Assembly (NCBI GenBank): GCA_039105265.1
Contig: JAPFFF010000071.1
Span: forward strand, 295,704-359,703
Reading direction: 5' to 3'
Length of the DNA stretch: 64,000 nt
From: Tritrichomonas musculus
Taxonomy: Eukaryota > Parabasalia > Tritrichomonadida > Tritrichomonadidae
Part shown: positions 29,101 through 37,766 of the stretch, piece after piece
Layout of the letters: every line of letters begins with the position of its first letter
How positions within the stretch are numbered: the first letter of the stretch is position 1
Program-made: the position numbers and the translations under genes
The notes under the pieces: generated by a model
The model's input: the letters and a program-made list of their open reading frames with translations, nothing else
Told to the model about the DNA's origin: nothing
The model's database searches: none

Positions 29101-29757
29101 ATCGCGTCCTGCTTCCGAAAGGACAAGATTTGGATGCGCCGAGTTGAGCCAGACCAGCGGAACTGCCAGGTGCTCCTCGCAGTCGACGACTCGCCGTCGA
29201 CGCGGGACAACACGGGCGAAATGGCTCTCGAGAGCATCGCGCTGGTCACGCAGGCGCTGGCGCTTTTGGGCATCGGCGAGCTCTGCGTGGCGAAGTTTGG
29301 AGAGTCAGTCGAGATTGTCCACCCGCTCGGCGGGCAGTGGAGCGACGAAAGCGGCGGGAATCTGATTGAGTCGTTCGATTTCAGCGAGGAGCGCGCGAAC
29401 TACGACGAGCTGCTTGCGGCATCGATTTCCTGCCTCCCGGCGGTGCAGAAAGGCGGGAGCGCGCAGCTGCTGTTCATCACCAGCGACGCGGCGCAGACGA
29501 GCAGGAAGGAAGACGCGACGAGGCTCGTGATCGGCGCGCAGCTGAAGAGTCTCGTCGTCGTCTTCGCGCTGATCGACTCGCAGGACGCGGAGAGGCGCCG
29601 ATCGGTCCTCGAGACATTCTCGCTGACGCCGAGCGGGAAGCTGTCGCACTTCCTCGACGAGTTCCCGTTCTACGTCTTGATCAAGGATCCAAGGAAACTG
29701 CCAGAGAGGCTCGCTGACGCACTACGGCAGTGGTTTGAACTTGCTAACAACCAATGA
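26187..29757 (+). pseudogene. MDN1: Midasin (MDN1) 3' portion copy B, truncated and interrupted
   Basis: Three plus-strand ORFs make up one midasin 3' fragment. 26,196-26,612 and 26,658-27,620 are in the same frame, parted by one in-frame stop. 27,520-29,757 (745 codons) is in another frame. Recognisable midasin landmarks in order: 'MRLESWKLIFETRRESMEEE', 'SPIGLVENNLRMIEAF', 'TELEKKMKEYVDLQKWDIDS', the hallmark GTGLGEGKGQDDITNEIEDE, a long Asp/Glu/Lys-rich acidic region, and the MIDAS VWA domain with DDSPSTRDN. The AAA modules are absent. Yeast Rea1 uses this MIDAS to bind UBL domains of Rsa4/Ytm1 during 60S maturation. The 745-codon frame could still yield a free acidic-MIDAS protein; expression is unknown. 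A complete midasin gene is expected elsewhere in the genome. Confidence 0.8.
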
Positions 29758-30116
29758 CCAAGCATCTTGTTTTTATCTTTACATGCTATATTATTTTTTT
29801 TAAATTATAAAATTAAGAATGAATTAAAATTAATGATGCCATTTTATTATTTTGTTTTATTAAAAAGAAAATGAGATACATTTAAAAATTAAATTGAATG
29901 AGTATGTACGATAGCAACTTTTTCAGAAGATGAGTACTCAAAAAGTTTCAAAAATGACACATCACATTTTTTGGTGGATTCGATATCTTCAAAGATAGAA
30001 AACAATAATGGCCAGTTTTCGTTTCTTACAAATAAAAAGAAGGGAAAGAAAAAAAGAAAAAGAAAAAAATTTAAGTGAGAAATTTTTGGTTAGCTGAGTG
30101 GCCAAAGACGGATGCT
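29758..30116. other. Shared 3' flank of midasin copy B
   Basis: 29,758-30,029 matches the flank after copy A nearly base for base; similarity stops after cagttttcgtttct. 30,030-30,075 is a purine-rich A/G tract. Confidence 0.8.
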
Positions 30117-31304
30117 TCAGTCGTTTTTGTGCTGGAATTCGTAGGCCTCGATCATCAGCACGCGCGCATCGATTTCCTTCTTCATGCTTTCCTGCTTGCG
30201 CGTAAGTTTCTTGCCTTTGCTTTCATTGAACAGGTCGTAGTTGTTCGCCTTCAGCGCTTCAAAGATCGCGCCGAATGACGGGCGGCTCCCAGCCTCGAAC
30301 GACAGGCAGCTGACAATCAGCTCGCGGACCCAGGCCACAATCGAGTCGGGCAGCTGAGGGAGGACGCCGTTTACTGCATTCCGCATGTTGAACTTCGGGT
30401 AGCTGCCGGCGACGATGTAGATGAGAGTGATCCCGAACGAGTAGACGTCGACCTTGTTCGTGTAGCGAGTCACGTCGTCGTCCTGAGCGAAAAGTTCTGG
30501 CGCCATGAAGCGGAGGGTCCCGACGCCCTTCGTCTGCGAGATTTCGAGGCTTTCTTCCTTCGCAAGGCCGAAGTCGCTGATGCGGGCGTGCCCGTCTTTG
30601 CTCAGCAGAATGTTCGACGGCTTCAGGTCGCGGTGCATGTAGCCGCGGCCGTGGATGTAGCGCATCCCGAGGACAGTCTCAACTGCGATGCGGCACTTGT
30701 CGGCGTCACCGAGTGCCCTGCTGGCAACCGCCGACTCCAGCGATGTTGGCTCAAGCTTCAGAATCAGGGACGGCGGGTGGCTGGCGTCGCCGAAGTTCAC
30801 CGCAACGATGCCCAAGACGCACGGGTGGCGCAGAATGAACATCGCCTCGCCTTCAGTCAGGAAGCGCTGCACTGACTTGTGGTCTGAGTCCTTCAGCTCC
30901 TTCATCGCAAACTCTTCATTCTTCACAACGAGCTTCACACTCGACGTGCCGCCTTCGCCGATCACGGACTTCACGCGGTAGTCTGAAAAGTCGAAGAATT
31001 CAAGTCCGCCGGTGTCACACCTCAGCGCAACGAGATACCCCTTCAGACGCGCGTTTTCTGCTTCCTGCTGAATGATCTTTTCTTCCTGCTGAGTGATCTT
31101 TTCTTCCTGCTGAGTGATCTTTTCTTCCTGCTGGCGGTTTTTGATCTTGAGTGACTCATTTTCTTGTTTCAGCGATCTGAAATCGCTTTCTTGCTTGGCT
31201 TCTGTTCCTGCTTTGCTTGCTTTGATCGGTCCTTTAGTTAGAAGGTCAACAATTTCTGGATGATTTCTTTCTCTTGCATGGTCAATGGCAGCTTTGTGAA
31301 TACT
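30117..31304 (-). CDS. Ankyrin-kinase gene copy B, kinase part, GC-rich
   Basis: The frame is open from 31,304 to the stop at 30,117 (about 395 codons) but contains no ATG upstream of the kinase glycine loop, so it depends on the broken ankyrin part for a start. In order: an ankyrin end (HKAAIDHARERNHPEIVDLL), a heptad coiled coil with repeated QQEEKIT, then a kinase domain with GEGGTSSVKL, AMKELKD lysine, YMHRDLKPSN, SDFGLAKEE, FMAPELF, VDVYSFGITL and SRPSF, all catalytic motifs intact. The first about 45 codons are nearly the same as copy A, but the kinase domain is GC-rich and clearly different in sequence from copy A, which is AT-rich. Copy B is probably a different kinase domain joined to the same ankyrin head, or an anciently diverged one. 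Confidence 0.7.
   Translation of the reverse strand, partial: SIHKAAIDHARERNHPEIVDLLTKGPIKASKAGTEAKQESDFRSLKQENESLKIKNRQQEEKITQQEEKITQQEEKIIQQEAENARLKGYLVALRCDTGGLEFFDFSDYRVKSVIGEGGTSSVKLVVKNEEFAMKELKDSDHKSVQRFLTEGEAMFILRHPCVLGIVAVNFGDASHPPSLILKLEPTSLESAVASRALGDADKCRIAVETVLGMRYIHGRGYMHRDLKPSNILLSKDGHARISDFGLAKEESLEISQTKGVGTLRFMAPELFAQDDDVTRYTNKVDVYSFGITLIYIVAGSYPKFNMRNAVNGVLPQLPDSIVAWVRELIVSCLSFEAGSRPSFGAIFEALKANNYDLFNESKGKKLTRKQESMKKEIDARVLMIEAYEFQHKND
31074..31140 (-). repeat. 21-bp tandem repeat encoding one heptad (about 3 units)
   Basis: tgatcttttcttcctgctga plus g recurs three times at 21-bp spacing, encoding QQEEKIT on the minus strand, in step with a coiled-coil heptad of kinase B. 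Confidence 0.85.
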
Positions 31305-31307
31305 TTA

Positions 31308-31790
31308 TTTCAAAATTCCATAAATCATTCAATTTTTCAATATAATCAAAAAAGTTAGATTTGAATTCTATGAATGTTTTTGATTTAAAATGTCTTGAAT
31401 GTTGATATCAATGCCTTCTTGGCTTAGTAATAGTTCAACAATTTCTTTATGGCATTTTAGCACAGCAAGAATCAACGCCGTATTATTAAATGTTCGAGTT
31501 AAATTCCATAAATCATTCAATTTTTTAATCCAATGAAAAAAGTTAGATTTGAATTTCATGAATGTTTTTGATTTAAAATGTCTTGAATGTTGATATCAAT
31601 GCCTTCTTGCCTTATTAATAGTTCAACAATTTCTTTATGGCCATTATATGCAGCACAAATCAACGCCGTATTATTAAATGTTCGAGTTAAATTCCATAAA
31701 TAATTCAATTTTTCAATATAATCAAAAAAGTTAGATTTGAATTTTATGAATGTTTTTGATTTAAAATGTCTTGAATGTTGATATCCATTT
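31308..31790 (-). repeat. 188-bp ankyrin-derived tandem array, copy B (about 3 units)
   Basis: Same unit as in copy A. Unit boundaries fall near 31,371, 31,559 and 31,747, again exactly 188 bp apart. One unit is diverged (ALILAVLKCHKEIVELLLSQ). The array is much shorter than in copy A, so copy A expanded, or copy B contracted, after the segmental duplication. Confidence 0.88.
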
Positions 31791-31866
31791 TCTTGCTTGA
31801 AAGAAGTCGTCGAACTGTTTCCAGATCTCCGTTCTTGGATGCGTCCAAAAATTCTTTGTTGCTCAT
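31791..31866 (-). pseudogene. N-terminal fragment of ankyrin-kinase gene B
   Basis: ATG at 31,864-31,866 opens MSNKEFLDASKNGDLETVRR then LLSSKKMDINIQDILNQK, 41 codons, equivalent to the start of copy A, before the frame is lost in the 188-bp array. Confidence 0.7.
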
Positions 31867-33119
31867 GATTTATTTGTATTGAAAAAAGTAAAAATATTTT
31901 GAAAAAAAAAAATTGAGTTTAATAGAAAATTTGAATTATCACCAAAATTGAATAGATTTTTTTTATTCCATATAAAATAATATATTCGTAAAAAAACATT
32001 CAAAAGTAGTAAACTTAAGGTAGATCGTAAAATGCTTTTTTTCCGATATTTTCCTCTCAATTTTTTGAATATTTTTTAATCGTATACATATTGGCTATTT
32101 ATAATAATTTTTATTGATTCTATGTAAGCCCACGGTATGTTATTTCACTATTCTTTTTGGAAAACAGCATCAATTGGTTAGAAACAAGCTGATATAGGGG
32201 ACTGAAAGATTGGCAGCTATCCCACATTTGATATTCTTTGCCATTTAATATTTATATAGTGAACGTTTTTTAAATTCAAATAAGCCATCAAAACATGCTT
32301 TATGCAACGATTCTGCTCCTTTATAATGAAAATTAAAAAGAATTGAAGCTATTGTAACACATATATTTCAACATTAGTAATAAGTCACAGAATTTTTATT
32401 GCCCAGCTGTTTGATTTTGCATCATTCCCAAAAAAACTAAAAAGGCTTTGAAAAAACTATACTTTATTATAATAAATATTTCTTTTGATAGATTTGAAAA
32501 CACGCAAAATTTCGAAAATTTTAATTCAATTTTTTTGAAAGGATTTTAATCGTACATGGCTTTGGTCAGCTATTTTTTAATAAGGCTCTATCTTGACGAT
32601 TTTTCACTTTATTGCCCAGCTTCAGCGATGAATATACTAGTTTAATAAATTTGTATGTCGCATCGTGCGGTTATTTCATATGATGAACTCAGCAGAACTT
32701 TTCTCATATTTTGAAATTTTTATCTTTCCTTTGCTTACATATTCCAGGCAATTACATATTAAATATGAAATAATTTCATTTATGCTCCAGTGAGAGTTAT
32801 ACATATTTTCCACTTTCATAATCTTTGATCAGTATAATAACTAAAGAAATAAATTGTTATAATGAAATTATTTTTTCCCCTATTTTATCGGCAAATAAGC
32901 TTTTATCATTCCAAATAATTTCATTATACAATGAAATCGTTATATTATTTCCTTAAGGATGTCCTTTCACCGTTTACTATTTTATTTTAACGATTATAAT
33001 TTCAATGAAAAATAATCGAAAATTATTGAAATTTTAAATGAGAAATAACTCTCTTTAAAATAAAAATGGAAAATTTTGAATCTTCATAAAAGTCTGATTA
33101 TAACCAGAGTTGAAAGTTA

Positions 33120-33172
33120 ATTTGAGACCATTTCTCAAAATTCAATAAAAATTGAGATAAATGGTCTCAAAT
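33120..33172. repeat. Imperfect 19-bp inverted repeat (hairpin)
   Basis: atttgagaccatttctcaa at 33,120-33,138 pairs with ttgagataaatggtctcaa(at) at 33,152-33,172, loop of about 13 nt, with a small bulge. Confidence 0.75.
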
Positions 33173-33664
33173 AAATTGAATAAATTGAAATCGTTAAAAT
33201 AATTTTCTTATAAAAAACGATTATATCATTTTATTAAGATAAAATATTCAATACAATATTCTTTATTACAGCTAATTTTTATCGTAATGGAACTAAATTT
33301 ACTACAATAAGGAAAAAATAGAAAAAAATATAACCATTTTTTGTAAAAAACGTAAATAATTGAAAAAATATTGTAACACAATTTTTGAATAGTAAATACT
33401 TATTTCTAAATAAATAAATAAATAAAATGATTTTAATATAAAAAACTGAGATATAACAATATTTTAAAAACATTGAAATTGAAAGGTAAAATATTTAGCC
33501 ATTACAATAAGCTTATTGTATTAAAATTTGATTATTTATTTGGCAGCTTAAGGCTAAAATAATCTGCCTTATAATAGGTCAATATAAACGGTTATGTAAA
33601 ATTAAAAAAAAAATCGAATAAGTATTCAATTTTAATTGACCATAGGGAAGGCCAAAAAAAGCGG

Positions 33665-33769
33665 TATACGAAAAAATCGACGGTTTTTCGTATAAGAAAC
33701 CGTTTTTATTCACCATATTGAAGGCCAAAAAAAAAGCGGTATACGAAAAAATTGAAAGGTTTTCGTATA
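33665..33769. repeat. Two hairpins 75 bp apart within a tandem repeat
   Basis: tatacgaaaaa...tttttcgtata (33,665-33,694) is a perfect 11-bp inverted repeat. A second, tatacgaaaa...ttttcgtata (33,740-33,769), lies 75 bp on, and each is preceded by aaggccaaaaaaa-agcgg. The block is a 75-bp tandem repeat, each unit carrying one hairpin. Confidence 0.8.
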
Positions 33770-34718
33770 AAAATTCATTCAATTTTGAGCTTTTTTGAGA
33801 TTTTTTTAATCGTTAGACGATAATATTTAACTGAAATTTTAATGATCGTGATTTATATATTTTTCAATTATTTATGATCGAAAAAAATATTTTCTAAACG
33901 TTAAAATTTAATTAAAAAAGTTACTTTTAAACGATTAAAAAATTATTAAAAAAATTAGCAAAAAACTATGTTTTTTAAAAGTATTTTTCATTTTCCACGA
34001 TAAGACAAACTATAATTGAGAGGTCTGTTTCGTTTAAATTTATGCTGTATTCTTTATTTTGTAAAGTAATAGAGAATATTAATACTATATTCATTTTATT
34101 AAAGATATATTTTTATTTTAATTATAATTATATATAATTATTATTAAAATAAACATAGATTATTATTCTTTGCTTTTTTTCAATCAAAAATAAGCATTTT
34201 ATCTTTGATTTATTTATTAGAAAAATGTCTCTATTTTATTATTATTTCTATTATTATATATTATATTTATTAATTTTATTTCAATTATAATATTTTATAT
34301 ATATTTATTCATAATTATGATATTAAAGAAATAAATTTTTAATATTTTTAATAATATTCAATTTTCAATATACATGATGAAAGTAATTAATTGAAATTCT
34401 AATCGTCCAATGAGTAAAATTAAGAGTTTTCTCTCAATATAATTTGAAAGAATTGAATCTATCGTTCGGATTTTTTTTGCGAGGTTCGTTTTAGAACAAT
34501 GTAGCGAATAAAATACAGATTTGTTAGATGATTACTAATGAGTAATATGGATATTCTCTCAAAATTTAAAATTTGGAATAAAATAAAGAGTCTATTGCAT
34601 AAATATTTCAGATATTTAAATTGTTTAATTCTTTGATGAGAAAATAGGATATTTATATTATTTCGTATAAAATATACTTATTTGTGAAAAATATTTAACA
34701 CAGACTTATTTTTATTCT

Positions 34719-35056
34719 TTAAGGGACCACTATCATATTTTTTTGTAAACATTTCAATATTGAGAAAACTCATAGAAAAGAAAATTCAATAGTTGTTATC
34801 TCGGAAAAAGTTTAAAACTTTAAAATTTCACCATTCCGATCATTTTTGTAAAATTTTTACTCCTTTCAACTTTTAAATTTTTATTGAAAAAAGGGAATAG
34901 GCTTAAAAGAAGAATAGAAATAAATGATATGTAATTTATATAATTTATATATACCAAAATATAGCAAAAATACTCAAGAAATAATTTTTTTTAAGTCAAT
35001 TAATTTTGTGATAACTCATAGAATTTTTAACATAGAATTTGATAGTGGTCCCTTAA
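34719..35056. mobile_element. Putative MITE, 330 bp, TTAA-flanked
   Basis: TTAA at 34,719-34,722 and 35,053-35,056 flank a 330-bp segment with perfect 13-bp terminal inverted repeats GGGACCACTATCA / TGATAGTGGTCCC. TTAA duplications are used by piggyBac-like elements; a TA duplication with AGGGACC ends (Tc1/mariner-like) fits equally. There is no coding capacity and the inside is AT-rich. Confidence 0.65.
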
Positions 35057-35232
35057 TTTCATTTTTATTATTACATTAGAATTTAATAATATGTTTTTAT
35101 ATAATATATATAAAGTATCAATATTTATTATATTTTATCTAAAAGTTTATTTGATTAATATGATTTTTTATAAGAAATATATAAATTATATAAAATAAAA
35201 TAATCTCTCAATTTATTTGAATAAGCTCATAG

Positions 35233-35274
35233 AATCTGTCAGTCTGATTATAACTAGTCCCAGACTGACAGATT
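35233..35274. repeat. Perfect 14-bp inverted repeat
   Basis: aatctgtcagtctg (35,233-35,246) pairs perfectly with cagactgacagatt (35,261-35,274) across a 14-nt loop. Confidence 0.85.
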
Positions 35275-36267
35275 TACAAAATAATTATCGTACAAATTCC
35301 AGCACATAGTTGGAAGATTAAAAAACTATCGATAATTCATATGTTTATAAGAAAAATAAAACGTACTGGAATTAATAAAAGAATTATTTTGTAGAACAAT
35401 CTTATTTAGTGAGTTTTTTGAATTTGTTTGAGCTTTAGGAAAAGACATTCTAAAATAATTATCTTTGCATGGTTTACTTTTCCCCGTTGCGCTGGGATAT
35501 ACCTAAAATTGTTTTGTAAACTACTCTTATTTAGTTATTTTGTTGAGTTTATTTGTGTCTTTGGAAGAAATACTTTAAAAAAATAAATTAACCTTTTTGG
35601 TCAAAAAATTTTCATCTTTATTGGTCAATAATAAATTTCATATCATCAATGATATGAACTATACAAAAAATTGATAACATCATATAAGATCTCAAAATCC
35701 ACTCGAAAAACATGGCATTTTTTTATTTTATTTTCTAACAAATAAAAAAATGAAGAACATATAAAAAAACTAAAAACTTTTGTCGACTCGTTCATCTTTA
35801 AATTGATTTTTTCTTAAAAAAACATTTTTTTCTCATTATGCATTTTATGAGATTTGAATAAAGCACTTTCATGCTATTTTTAAATATGTTAGTAATATGA
35901 TAAAACAATATTAGACATGTATTAAACTTTGATGAGGATTTTTTCTGTTGATCAAAAGTTGCAAATTTTTGAATTTCATTTTTTTCTTGTTTTTCGGTAA
36001 TAAAATTAAAATTATATTTTTTTGATTTTATATTTATGCTACAAATATTATATATGTGACGATGGACTAATTTTTAATAAAAAATGATCAATATTCGAGC
36101 TTTTTTTTGCATAAAATAAAATTGAATTGAAAAAGAGTTTCCATACCTTTAATTGAATTTTGGAATTTTTAAAAAAGCATTTTTTATGTTAAATAAAATA
36201 AATATTTATTTATTAATGATTATACTAAATTTAATATAATATTATAGATATAGATAAATGAGTAAAT

Positions 36268-36429
36268 ATGCAATCTTCTTCTCAATCTTCTTCTCAATCA
36301 TCTAGAGAACCTTCCCCAGCTCCAACTTTTCAAAATCAAGGAGTTCAAACAGAATCATGCTCTGAAAAAGTCATGTTTGAGAAATTTAAATATCTATCTG
36401 TTGGAACGAAGATAATTGGATTGACATAA
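36268..36429 (+). CDS. Small Ser/Gln-rich ORF of unknown origin
   Basis: 53 codons beginning MQSSSQSSSQSSREPSPAPT and continuing NQGVQTESCSEKVMFEKFKY. Its composition is more protein-like than the surrounding AT-rich DNA. No family recognised. It may be one part of a broken gene with the next small ORF, which lies 24 bp downstream in another frame. Confidence 0.3.
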   Translation: MQSSSQSSSQSSREPSPAPTFQNQGVQTESCSEKVMFEKFKYLSVGTKIIGLT

Positions 36430-36452
36430 TCTTTAAAAAATTAGATTTGTAA

Positions 36453-36641
36453 CCATTTTGTTCACCTTATTGTGAATGTTGGCAAGGAAGACAAATGACT
36501 AAGAGAAAGAAATATCAAAATAGACGAGTTCCTAAGATTCGGAAAGAAATTAATCCAAAAAGAAGGAAAAATTTGAAGGCAAAAATCATTGCAAACAATA
36601 AAGCAAATGGTTATAAGCCAAATGATAAGAATTTTAAATAA
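36453..36641 (+). CDS. Small Cys-then-Lys/Arg-rich ORF of unknown origin
   Basis: An open frame of 62 codons, with ATG at 36,495 (48 codons from there). Before the ATG it has three cysteines in CSPYCECW; after it the sequence is strongly basic (MTKRKKYQNRRVPKIRKEIN, PKRRKNLKAKII), suggesting nucleic-acid binding. No family recognised. It lies about 170 bp left of the minisatellite. Confidence 0.3.
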   Translation, partial: PFCSPYCECWQGRQMTKRKKYQNRRVPKIRKEINPKRRKNLKAKIIANNKANGYKPNDKNFK

Positions 36642-36814
36642 TTAAAAATTCTTAATTCTTAATTTTATATACTTTTTATTTCATAAAAAAATAAAATAAA
36701 ATAAAATTGAATACAAATTGATCGTTTTTAGTTTTTGAATAGTTTACAGTTATCAAAAATAGTAAAAAAAAAATATTTAAAAAAATGCTAGAACGAGAAG
36801 GTTTATTATACTTT

Positions 36815-37010
36815 TTATATATCTAAATATCCTCCTACCCGCCCCCGCCCCCCCGTTCCTGCATATCTGATTATCCTCCTACCCGCCCCCGCCCCCCCGT
36901 TCCTGCATATCTGATTATCCTCCTACCCGCCCCCGCCCCCGTTCCTGCATATCTGATTATCCTCCTACCCGCCCCCGCCCCCCGTTCCTGCATATCTGAT
37001 TATCCTCCTA
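36815..37010. repeat. C-rich minisatellite, left arm (about 4 units)
   Basis: Four units of about 41-44 bp, each with gttcctgcatatctgattat followed by cctcctacccgcccccgccc. The first boundary, with a degenerate core (atatatctaaatat), is near 36,815. The same repeat resumes on the far side of the Polinton, so this is one array split by the insertion. Confidence 0.9.
37005..37010. other. Target site duplication, left copy (ctccta)
   Basis: ctccta directly before the Polinton, repeated at 52,035-52,040 directly after it. It belongs to the minisatellite word tatcctcctacccgccc. Confidence 0.93.
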
Positions 37011-37706
37011 AGTAGTAATGGTCTGTGCGGGATGACCATCTAATAATTTTACTCGTACCTTGCCCAGCATACCTTGCAAGTTAACAAGCTCAGGTATAAA
37101 AAATCAGGTATGTTTACTTGTTATTGTTTTTACCCGTGTTTTCATTACCAACCTATACATTTGAATAATTTTCTGGAACCCTTTATCAACTCATTATGTT
37201 TTGATAGGATAACTAAGTTTTTACAATTTTTCAAAAATTATATTTTTTAAAAATTTTTTTATTTTTTATTTCCACTACATATAATGGAAGCCTTTGCTAA
37301 TTATGCTGCTAAACAACTCCGTACATATGGAACAGATATGTATAACCTTTTTGCTGACATTTGTGATAAAGTCATTGATGGTGACCGTGATGCTGTTGAT
37401 GTTGTTGAACCCTTTATTATAGACGCACAAATGGATATATTCAGAAAGCAGAATCACTTATACATATCTTTTCATGATGAAAATGCTGCTTTTCGTGAGT
37501 ATGGAGAAATATTTGATTACTATATTGATGAGCTTACTGGTGATTACAATGATTATGGTATGCCATATCATTTCCCAAAGAAGTTTTACGATGAGGTATA
37601 CGAATTCTTTAAATACACTAATGAAGGAAAGAAATGCATGAATGAATTCAATCCAAACACGAATAAGATTCAGGAAATTTAATTAAAAAAAGCGATTATT
37701 ATTTTT
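37011..37706 (+). repeat. Left terminal inverted repeat of the Polinton
   Basis: About 696 bp matching 51,339-52,034 in reverse complement, with about two mismatches and no indel seen. It includes a complete 132-codon gene. The repeat ends just after the gene, in a T-run. Confidence 0.93.
37284..37682 (+). CDS. Terminal-repeat gene, 132 aa, unknown function (left copy)
   Basis: A 132-residue acidic, aromatic-rich protein (MEAFANYAAKQLRTYGTDMY at the start; 'FDYYIDELTGDYNDYGMPYH' in the middle). No domain recognised. It lies wholly in the terminal inverted repeat and has an identical partner at 51,363-51,761. It points into the element. Because of its place near the ends it could act in end recognition or early expression, but this is only inference. 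Confidence 0.65.
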   Translation: MEAFANYAAKQLRTYGTDMYNLFADICDKVIDGDRDAVDVVEPFIIDAQMDIFRKQNHLYISFHDENAAFREYGEIFDYYIDELTGDYNDYGMPYHFPKKFYDEVYEFFKYTNEGKKCMNEFNPNTNKIQEI

Positions 37707-37766
37707 GTATTTTAAATATTTTAAATATTTTAATTTTATTCTTATACAAAACGAACCAAACGCCAA

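Larger units (their letters stand above)
19757..31866. repeat. Tandem segmental duplication (copy A about 19,757-25,574; copy B about 26,187-31,866)
   Basis: Both copies contain, in the same order and orientation, midasin 3' sequence, its 3' flank, a convergent ankyrin-kinase gene, the 188-bp array and an MSNKEFL start. Midasin MIDAS regions and 3' flanks are almost identical, the acidic regions differ by small indels, and the kinase domains are strongly different. The copies are not simple replicas: copy A has an inversion and two large deletions in midasin, and copy B has fewer ankyrin units. Confidence 0.85.
31867..36267. other. Long AT-rich gene-poor region
   Basis: Over 4.4 kb I see no believable gene; the short minus-strand frames at 31,863, 33,279 and 33,579 are low-complexity or repeat-derived. 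Structures present are listed separately: inverted repeats near 33,120 and 35,233, a paired hairpin repeat near 33,665, and a MITE at 34,719-35,056. The words tttattgcccagct (near 32,398 and 32,612) and agtctgattataac (near 33,090 and 35,241) each occur twice. Confidence 0.6.

Noticed and set aside
20445-29649. Minus-strand Ser/Phe/Leu-rich ORFs opposite the midasin acidic regions
   Set aside because: Antisense of GAA/GAT-rich codons gives long Ser/Phe/Leu frames; the sense strand carries the conserved midasin motifs.
30086-30125. tRNA-like D-arm (ttagctgagtggccaaagac) next to kinase B
   Set aside because: No matching acceptor, anticodon or T-arm around it; chance similarity within the gene's 3' end.
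1-31866. Conserved trichomonad initiator (TCA-type Inr) at gene starts
   Set aside because: I looked just upstream of the start codons; TCA words near 1,136 and 19,220 are compatible, but most genes show no clear match, so no promoter was called on this basis.
33279-33782. Minus-strand ORFs as genes
   Set aside because: One is Phe/Ile/Tyr low-complexity AT-rich sequence; the other reads across the 75-bp hairpin repeat, which explains its internal duplication.
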